A program made the translations under genes and the position numbers. The notes below the pieces were generated by a model, which saw nothing but the letters and a program-made list of their open reading frames with translations, searched no databases and was not told where the DNA came from. Shown here in pieces: positions 56,028-64,000 of a stretch of 64,000 bases of DNA (positions within the stretch are counted from its first letter, which is position 1; every line of letters starts with the position of its first letter). The stretch comes from Paralithodes platypus. Lineage: Eukaryota; Arthropoda; Malacostraca; Decapoda; Lithodidae. The stretch is taken from contig CM064572.1 of NCBI GenBank assembly GCA_032716605.1, forward strand, positions 39,685,777 through 39,749,776, given 5' to 3'.

Positions 56028-57848
56028 TGATACGACCGGGACTCGTATAAAACAAGGGCTCTTAATCATTGGACTAGAAAGGCACACAGCCACAACGGTA
56101 ACACTAGATCCAACCCTCGAACTTATAATGCCGGCGCACAAAAACACCTATACCCTCCAGAGTTAAATCTGCGATAACGGGGTATCCTATAACTCGGTAT
56201 AAATGCACTACTACTACAGGCTGATGATCTCTGATACAGCCTGATCACAACAACATACAATTACGTTAATAAGGTATACAAGGAAAAGATAGAGATCTTA
56301 ATTAAATCACTGCAATGATTTAATGCAAACAAGAAGAAGGTATAATTAAAGTTACTCTAAACAATAATAAACTGTCACTCCTATATTAAAGAAAGTGAAT
56401 GAAAGTCCTAAAGCATTGAGCAGGAATCTTCTGAAGAAAGTCTGATGCAGTTTAAAATGATCGAATCGGATTTTGAACTGTTATATAAAGCAGGAACAAG
56501 ATATGACAAGTGTAGGGACAGACAGTGTTAACTGACACGGGAATAAAGATAAATGCACAATAGTATTATCTCCAACAACAAAAGAAGTACTTCGTCAGGC
56601 AACTCAAAAAGCCTGCTCGGGTTGTGCAACTCAACAGCAACCAAGGCTTACAATCAACGTAAATAAAAATGCTGCATACATAACACAAGAGCTTATGATC
56701 CTAATCAGGTGTCTGCTAGGCTAATAAAGTCTAGCTGGGATGTCGTAGGCTAGGAAACAATGGCTGAGCAAGCGGCTCGTAGCCTAGCGAGGTCCTTAAG
56801 ACTGTGCGGCCAAATTACGTTAAATGACGGGGTGCTCTCTTGAGAGATCCAGATCGCTAGTATCTGGTTCTCTCCTGGCGACCCTCTCAAAGTCAAAGCA
56901 AACCGAGTTAGCACAGTGTTGGGTGACAGAGGCAAAAGCCCTCACTCGCAACACAGTGCTAAACTCACAAGGTACACAGTCAGAAAGACCACCTAGGCTT
57001 CCCACGTCTCCGTTGCGATTGTACAGGTTCAACAAAACCTGTTACACATCGGAAATCACAACACAAGTAGCCTTACCCCTGTCTAGCATTAAATAGCCCA
57101 GCAGACAGCCAAGGAATAGGTAGGGAGACACCGTGAGTGTGTCGAACCTCTACAGACAAAATGGTAACCCCTCCAAAATGCCTAACTAAACATGCAATAT
57201 CTGAGAGCTTCAGCATATAATACGATGGCCGATATATGAAATCGTGCAGAACCAAAGGGGAGTTATGATATTAAATAGATTAGAAGAATGAGATGTAAGA
57301 AGTTGAGAGAGAAAGAAAGTGTTCTATAGGTAGAAGTCGGGGGACAGGTGGCAAGGGATATGTTAAGGGTATGCTGGTCAGGCAAGCTCTGAGGAAGGTA
57401 ACTCCTCGGGACCCACAGAATCACACACAAAGGCATGGTGGTCAGCCAATCACAGGCCGCTACGTCACCAGGCAGTAGGGCTGCAGAAGGCGCCAGGAAC
57501 CACCAGCCAATCAAGAGGCGTGGGAAGGCACGCGCGCGAGCCTACAAACGAGGGGGAGGCAGCACATGTATACGCACGCACACACTACCACCCCACTGCC
57601 TATATTATTATCTCTCCGTAACTATATACAATGCATCTTATGTTCTACTCATGATATAAAATGCTTCCCGTTGTCACAGACGAAAATAAAGACCACCACG
57701 GGACTGTCTGCAACAACACGAACACTATGAAAGAAAGAACAACATTGTAGATAGACTGTAGCCAAATACATTGCCCTGGCGAGTGTTAGCGAGTGGCCAA
57801 GCGAGCGGCTGAGCCCACGTGGCGTTCTGCTAAGCTGCAGGCGTCACA
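56028..57848 (-). repeat. LTR of element C, number 5
   Basis: 1,821 bp, TGATACGACC...GGCGTCACA, followed by CCAA (57849-57852), which matches the four bases before LTR 3. In element sense it is the 5' LTR of the array. Confidence 0.9.
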
Positions 57849-57852
57849 CCAA

Positions 57853-58538
57853 ATATATGAGTGTGAAAAGAAGATACGGATGATGTCAGTGTTAAAACTA
57901 AGTTTACCCATACTCGACAAGAAGGACATGTTAAGGAATTTTGAAGACATTAATTATGAGGAAGTAAAAACAGATGAGGACATTGATTTTTGTTTATGTC
58001 ATACGAATGTTGAAGTTTGTAAGGAGGATATTGATAGGTGTAAAGACATCATCCCAGTGATAGTTATTTTAGCTGGCTATTGCTGTTACTCTGTGATAAA
58101 GAAAATTAAATGTAATGCATGTAAAGAACTGATTACATGTTCAGATAGTGGTGAAGACATCCCTGAAAATCTAAGTTACATTGCTGGAATTAGCAGAGGT
58201 TCTCTTATTTACCCAGATAGTGTGACAGCCAACATGGTCATGTATAACTATATTGTTATTAAAAAACGTGTTCTACTCCCTGCCTTTCGAAATGCTACTA
58301 GCCAAAGAAATATAGCAACACAGCTCACAGTAATGCTTTAGCAGATGCTGATCTACTGTTCCCTAGTGATATGTGTGAAAATGGTCATAACACCGAAAAA
58401 ATTGAAAGTAAGGTGGTATATGCTTCTACAAATGCAATATTAAATAATTACTGTGTTAAAGAAAATATCATCCCAGCAGCTACCAGAGCTAATAAGAATG
58501 TAGGCATGAAGAGAAAGCTTCAAACCCTAGAAAAATAG
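57853..58538 (+). pseudogene. P/THAP9-like transposase, C-terminal part
   Basis: Directly after the CCAA of element C the frame reads IYECEKKIRMM, then PILDKKDMLRNFEDINYEE, CHTNVEVCKED, LAGYCCYSVIKKIKCNACK and GSLIYPDSVTANMV. IAGY...KK..C..C followed by G.L.YP is typical of the C-terminus of P-element/THAP9 transposases. A one-base shift near 58305 ends one frame at 58341; the other phase continues NALADADLLFPSD to a TAG at 58536-58538. The catalytic region is upstream of the C insertion and mostly absent here. Confidence 0.65.
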
Positions 58539-59289
58539 ACTATGTGTACTGTATTGTATAATTATTGTCTTGTGTGTGTGTGTTTGTGAGTGTGTGTGTG
58601 TGTGACTGCAGGTGTGTGTGTGATTGTGATTGTGAAGGTGAGTGTGTCTGCAGGTGTGGTCAGGTAAGGGAATTGGATTTAAAAAGTATAATCCCGGAAC
58701 GGAGATTGGATTAGGCCTAGTACAAAGGTAATTCCTTTATATGTGTGTTTGTGTGTGTTACATTAATTATATGTTTATATTAATTTATATAGTAATACAT
58801 TTAGTTAGTTACTTATATGTATTTTTTCACGAATAATAGTGGATGTCGCTTATATTGGCCCTCCAGTAAGGTGCTCTTTATTGGTTGTGTATAAAATATA
58901 GTAATGTATAATAGCATTTTGTATTATATTTTCCAATAGGAAAAAGTAATAGTGATATACTTGTACTACGTTTTCATCTTGTACAAATACTTTTTCAAGG
59001 CATGAGTGTAATTTGCAGTAAATACCAAAGTATGTTGTTATAATATCGGCATAATAATATATAATAATATAATTTTGCGTACACATTAAAAGATAAATAT
59101 AGTTTTATGTGTACTTTAATTTAAAACTAAATTGATAAAATATAAAAGGGAGAGTAATTATAGACTTGGGAGACAGAGCGGTCTGTGAATGTAGCACCAC
59201 CTTGCTGACGTCACAGTATGGTCGACGCGGCCTGGTACTCTCGGTGGCCTCGGCCTCAGTGTGGTGGGCAAACTATGAGAACAAATAAC
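58539..59289. repeat. AT-rich spacer with GT microsatellites
   Basis: (GT)n-type tracts at 58565-58680 and 58740-58760, then AT-rich sequence. I see no gene; small frames are composition effects. Confidence 0.6.
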
Positions 59290-60150
59290 AAGACAATGGA
59301 CGGACCTCTTGGAACAACAAAAAATAATCTCAGACAAGCAATTCGGATTCATAGACAAATCGTAATGATCACCAACCTGGTCAGTTTCTATGACAGGGTC
59401 ATAGACAAAGTGCAAGAGAGAGACGGTTGGGTGGACTGTATATACCTAAACCTGAAGAAAGTCTTTGACAGAGTATCTCATAACATATTGATATGAAAAT
59501 TATGTACTGTAGGGAGACTGAGAGGAAAGCTATTGGACTGGATGAAAGTTTATCTGCAAGGGAGAACCATGCGAACGACGATTAGGGGTTAAGTTTCACA
59601 ATGGGCGAACATCAGGGATCAGTACTAGCCCCATTGATGTTGTTAATTTATGTTAATGACATGACCAACGGAGTTGATGCGTATATGAACATGTTTGCAG
59701 ATGACGCCAAATTCATGAAACATCATCAACGAAAACGGCTGTACAGAATTAAAAGGAGACCTAGACAGAATCCATAACTGGAGCAAAACGTGGGAGATGG
59801 AATTTAATGCTAAAAAGTGCCACATCCTAGAAATGGGGAAGAGTGACAGAATACCAAATGGAAGCTATAGGTTAGGAAATGAGGAAATCAGCAAGGCAAG
59901 CATGGAAAAGGACCTACAGTAGAAGTGATTTCCCAAGAAAATGTATCCCCTGAGAAGCACGTCAACCATATAGTTGGAGCAACCTATAGATTAATAACAA
60001 GTATGAGAGTAGCATTTAAATATTTGGATGAAAGCATGCTAACCCAGATAATCAAATCCATGATCAGACCTAGATTGGAATATGGCCCCCCCATCTAAGA
60101 AAACACATCAGCAAACTGGAGAAAGTACAGTCTGGGACTAAAGTCGTGGT
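59290..60150 (+). pseudogene. LINE (CR1/jockey-like) reverse transcriptase remnant
   Basis: In alternating frames: DLLEQQKIISDKQFGFID, then LVSFYDRVID, DCIYLNLKKVFDRVSH, LRGKLLDWMKVYLQGR, QGSVLAPL, YVNDMTN, MFADDAKFMK (the FADD catalytic pair), WSKTWEMEFNAKKCHILEMG, and YRLITSMRVAFKYLD...MIRPRLEYG. This is the RT of a non-LTR retrotransposon from the finger region to the start of the thumb. At least four frameshifts or stops are needed to read it. Endonuclease and 3' tail are missing; homology stops near 60150. Confidence 0.8.
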
Positions 60151-61139
60151 ATGGATCTTCGGCCATCCATTAGTGCCCTCTGACGGCGGTATTCGAAGCA
60201 ATCCGATATATGATGATTGTGGCTCTCCATAGATGGCTCTGTTCGACACGTCCAGGTAGCGCCAAAAGTAAGCGAGAAACATTCTGTTTCTTGGTGGATT
60301 ACGACCATGCCAACTAGAACACACATACACACACTACTTCATTATCAGAATGTAAGGCATATTAGTATGCTCTACAACTATAATTAATGTATAATCGAGT
60401 GATGCGAGTTTTACTCTAGTATAGGAATATAACACAAATAAATTAGAATACTGTATAAAAACACCGTTCCGGATATTAATTATTAAATATAAAATAATGG
60501 TAAAACCTAGCAATGTAGATAAGGCACACCGATTATTCTAACTTACTAGGGAAATGGTATATAGTGGATACAGTATACACAACTTTGTAAGTGAATGAAA
60601 CACAAGTCTATAGCCTATTATAATTTAGACACATTTCATGTAGGAATTATATATACAGTAAGTTTAGCACATTTTCAGAAATATGTTATATCTAGTGAAT
60701 ATTCTCAATACTATGACTGTTTGCGTAAAAAATATACTCAACTTGATCATGCCGTGACCTCCTATATCTGATTATTTTCAAACGTTACCCAACTCCGTCA
60801 GTGGTGGCAAGCAGATTGGACGTCCATGACAAATAAAAATCTACACTTCACTAAACCTACCATAGTTCCCTGGCTATGTTCTTTCTATCATAATGGAAGG
60901 TAAGGAACTGCCTTGGTTCGCCTGATACTCGGCCACACTACGATCATACATGACTTTTTGATATCGGGGATGTTCCCACGCGTTGCCCTTGTTGCCAGAT
61001 TCCAGCCACAGTCCAACATATTTTGATATACTGTGATTATAGTTATTATTTACAAAGACACGCCAAATTTTGACTCTTTGGAGATCTATTCAGTTGTGAA
61101 GGGCTGTGAAAAGCGGTTGTGAGAGTTAAAACTTGTCGC
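60151..61139. other. Unannotated spacer
   Basis: Moderately AT-rich, no long frame, no recognisable repeat apart from short TA tracts. I see nothing that supports a gene. Confidence 0.5.
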
Positions 61140-61320
61140 GTCCATGTAAATAATAAAAGGGAGGTGGAGGGAGGGAAGGGTAGTGGGAGGAGGAGGGCGG
61201 GAGGGGGTAGTCGGAGGTAGAGGGATTTGATTTGATTTGGGAGGTGGAGGGAGGGAGGGAGGAGGTAGTGGATGGTGGAGGGAGGGAGGAGGTAGTGGTA
61301 GAGAGGATTGTAGGGTTTGG
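61140..61320. repeat. Purine-rich GGGAGGTGGAGG minisatellite
   Basis: Irregular units GGGAGG(T/A)GGA alternate with GGTAGT words on the plus strand; the reverse translates to Pro/Ser-rich nonsense. Two larger units (GATGGTGGAGGGAGGGAGGA type) lie at about 61240-61300. Confidence 0.75.
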
Positions 61321-61339
61321 CGGGTCAATATGGGCAGCT

Positions 61340-61595
61340 TATATTATCCAGAGATTGAAAGAAAATACAATCAATGTAGTCTGTACATATTGATTTTAAG
61401 AAGATTCCTCTCGTGTAATAAGATGTGCATTACTAGGCGGCATGCTACAACATTACAAAATGTGTCCCTATTCTTTGTATCCTGTTGTAGCATGCTGCCT
61501 AGTAATGCAAATCTTACTACACAAGAGGAATCTTCTTAAAATCAATATGTACAGACTACATTGATTGTATTTTCTTTCAATCTCTGGGTAATATA
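61340..61595. mobile_element. 256-bp palindromic MITE
   Basis: TATATTATCCAGAG at the left is matched by CTCTGGGTAATATA at the right, and pairing continues inward almost without break (GATTGAAAGAAAATACAATC, CAATGTAGTCTGTACATATT, GGCGGCATGCTACAAC and their complements) to a short loop near 61460. It is nearly a perfect foldback. The target-site duplication is probably TA or TATA. No coding capacity. Confidence 0.85.
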
Positions 61596-63020
61596 GACTG
61601 GCTGACCACCATGCCTTTGTGTGATCCTGGGGGTCCCGAGGAGCTACTCTCTTCAGAGCTTGCCTGAACAGCATACCCTTCACATCTCCCTTGCTACCTG
61701 TCCCCGACTTCTACCTATAGAACACTTTCTCTCTCTCTCAAATTCTTACCTCTCATTCTTTCAATCTATTTAATATCATAACTCCCCTTTGGTTCTGCAC
61801 GATTTCATACATCGGCCATCGTATTATATGCTGAAGCTCTCAGATATTCCATGTTTAGATAGACATTTTGGAGGGGTTAACATTTTGTCTGTAGAGGTTC
61901 GACACGCTCACGGTGTCTCCCTACCTAGTTCTTGGTTGTCTGCTGGGCTATTTAATGCTAGACTGGGGTAAGGCTACTGGTGTTGTGATTTCCGATGTGT
62001 ACCAGGTTTTGTTGAACCTGTACAATCGCAACGGATACGTGGGAAGCCTAGGTTGTCTTTCTGACTGTGTACCTTGTGAGTTTAGCACTGTGTTGCGAGT
62101 GAGGGCTTTTGCCTCTGCCACCCAACACTGTGCTAACTCGTTTTGCTTTGAATTTGAGAGGGTCGCCAGGTGAGAACCAGACACTAGCGATCAGGATCTC
62201 TCAAGAGAGCACCTCGTCATTTAACGTAATTTGGCCGTACAGTCTTAAGGACCTCGCTATGCTACGAGCCTCTTGGTCAGCCATTGTTTCCTAGCCTACG
62301 ACATCCCAGCTAGACTTTATTCGCCTAGCAGACACCCGATTAGGATTATAAACTTTTATGTCATGTATGCAGCATTTTTTTTCACGTTGATTGTAAGCCT
62401 TGGTTGTTGTTGAGTTGCACAACCTGAGCAGGCTTTTACGTTGCCTGACGAAGTACTTCATTTGTTGTTGGAGATAATACTATTGCGCATGCATTTATCG
62501 TTATTCCCGTGCCAGTTAACACTGTATGTCGCTACACTTGTCATATCTTGTTCCTGCTTTATATAACAGTTCAAAATCCGATTCGATCATCTTAAGCAGC
62601 ATCAGACTTTTTTCAGAAGATTCCTGCTCGATGCTTTAGGACTTTCATTAACTTTCTTTAAAATAGGAGTGACAGTTTATTATTGTTTAGAGTGACTGTA
62701 ATTATACCTTCTTCTTGTTCGCATTAAATCATTCCAGTGATTTAATTAAGCTCTCTATCCTTTTCCTTGTATACATTATTAACGTAATTGTATGTTGTTG
62801 TGATCAGGCTGTATCAGAGATCATCATCCTGTAGTAGTAGTGCATTTATACCGAGTTATAGGATACCCCGCTATCGCAGATTTAACTCTGGAGGGTATAC
62901 GTGTTTTTGTGCGCCGGCATTATAAGTTCGAGGGTTGGATCTAGTGTTACCGTTGTGGCTGTGTGCCTTTCTAGTCCAATGATTAAGAGCCCTTGTTTTA
63001 TACGAGTCCCGGTCGTAACA
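61596..63020 (+). repeat. LTR of element C, reversed and truncated, solo
   Basis: Matches the element-sense LTR from GGCTGACCACCATGCC to its end CCCGGTCGTAACA at 63020, opposite in orientation to the five other copies and more diverged. About 400 bp at its start are missing; the truncation coincides with the right end of the palindromic MITE. No internal region follows. It ends as the TGTT type when reverse-complemented. Confidence 0.85.
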
Positions 63021-63590
63021 TGGGCCATCTTCCTTTATTGGAACTTATGGAGCGAATTATCTTCGTCTCGTAATTTTCGAAGGAGTGGGTAATGCAACTT
63101 ATTTTAAATCTACAAGAAGGGTAGGAAGAATTTTAAGTTATATTAGGCTGTAAATTTAGGTATGCCTGATACTAAAATATAACTTTATAAGCCGAGGTAC
63201 CGGCACCCTGTTGCCCGTTTCCCACTGATGCGATTTCATACGATTTTCGTCGCCGAGGTCGTAGTCTTGTCAATTCGCAACAAATTTGTGCGACGTCAAC
63301 GATTTTGACCGTTAAAAACCGTTGACAAGTTTACACTCGGCGACGATGTCACCGATGGATACAACGTAATCGGCGACATTATGCGACCTCATCGGCAAAT
63401 TGAGCTATGGTTTGCCGATGACCTCGGCGAGAACTGTCACATTTGAATAAAATATTGCGAAATAATGCGAAGGATGAACGAATCCTCGACGAATGTTCTG
63501 CGACGTCTTCGGCGAATTAAGCATGGTTCGGCGGATACCTCGGCTAGATTATCAGAAAACTTTTTGCATATATTTCTTGGCACAAACATA
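63021..63590. repeat. CpG-rich block with repeated GTCGCCGA / ATCGGC words
   Basis: From about 63230 to 63540 words such as TCGCCGAGGTCG, CGGCGAC, TGCGACCTCATCGGC, TTGCCGATGACCTCGGCGA and GCGACGTCTTCGGCG recur in both orientations in an otherwise AT-rich neighbourhood. It could be the terminus of a DNA transposon with many subterminal repeats. I find no frame and no clear end. Confidence 0.45.
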
Positions 63591-64000
63591 AGAACATAAG
63601 AAAACGGGAGTCTGCAGAAAGCCGATTTTAAGTTTGATGGAGGTCTAGTGAGGAAACTAAGAAATAAAGGAATGAATGATCAAACAAACGGTCCGTTTCC
63701 CCTTAATATTTGCTCATTTTTATATTTGTTTATGATTTATTTAGTTTCATCCCTAGACCTCCATCAAGCATATAAAGCACCCCCCAACACTCTCCATCAA
63801 GATCAATTTGTACATTTTTCGATAGAAAAATATCCTAGCCGAAGGCCGGTTCCTCAAAAAGTACGGGCTCGCTATCGCTAGCCAGGAAAAACTCGACGCC
63901 TAAATGACACGAAAAGTCTTAATATTGACAACGAAAGGGGGTGAAATGTCTTAAAATCACCAAACTAATGGGCCGAACATCATAAAATATGAAAACTAAT
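63590..64000. repeat. Dispersed repeat with inverted internal words
   Basis: 63590-63625 (ACATAAGAAAACGGGAGTCT, GCAGAAAGCCGATT) matches the word at about 16395-16420 (AAATGGGAGTCTACAGAAAG). GATGGAGGTCTAG at 63638 is inverted as CTAGACCTCCATC at 63751. 63820-64000 is an inverted diverged copy of 17210-17400. The 77-codon frame at 63648-63881 is not convincing. The element continues past the window. Confidence 0.5.

Noticed and set aside
59218..59289. Upstream Met start for the LINE frame at 59218
   Set aside because: Residues before about 59290 do not resemble reverse transcriptase, and the first RT motif is in another frame.

Overview
The window is a nest of eukaryotic transposable elements. 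I found no host gene, no rRNA, no intact tRNA and no CRISPR array. AT-rich spacers, long (TA)n, (GATA)n and (GT)n microsatellites, AGGCCTA-type words, a decapod-style interspersed repeat near 16.4 and 63.6 kb, and the mix of piggyBac, Ty3/gypsy, Penelope-like, P/THAP-like and LINE pieces suggest an arthropod, probably a decapod crustacean. That assignment is inference. Almost every coding region is broken.

Layout. (1) 1-7966 and 13569-14516: a minus-strand Ty3/gypsy remnant (element A: RNase H end, integrase, Pro/Ser-rich tail) between long direct repeats. The repeats carry an array of hairpins at about 70-bp spacing with a conserved GGGATGCC core. A TTAA-flanked MITE (4120-4601) splits the tail. 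(2) 7967-13568: a piggyBac-type element with a dead transposase, itself invaded by an LTR of element B. (3) 14517-18636: non-coding repeats, including a 1.9-kb element with long inverted arms, minisatellites and pieces of a P/THAP-like transposase. (4) 18637-28011: element C on the minus strand (LTR, internal, LTR, truncated internal), inserted into the P-like transposase. (5) 28012-33907: element B on the plus strand, a gypsy-type element whose integrase lies before the reverse transcriptase. (6) 32801-57848: a second copy of about 11475-28011, now carrying a Penelope-like element (34065-37356) and a TTAA MITE (43652-44131) that the first copy lacks. Here C forms a tandem LTR-internal-LTR-internal-LTR array flanked by CCAA. 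(7) 57853-64000: the C-terminal part of the P-like transposase, a LINE reverse transcriptase remnant, a palindromic MITE, a reversed truncated C LTR, and low-complexity or CpG-rich repeats.

History read from nesting: piggyBac entered the A repeat; B entered the piggyBac microsatellite; C entered the P-like gene; a segment running from B through C was duplicated, with a junction at about 28012; then the Penelope-like element and one MITE inserted into copy 2 only. The most unusual signals are the hairpin array with compensatory changes between its two copies, the protease-integrase-RT order in B and C, the shrunken mosaic pol of C whose four copies share lesions, and the paired filled and empty sites created by the duplication.
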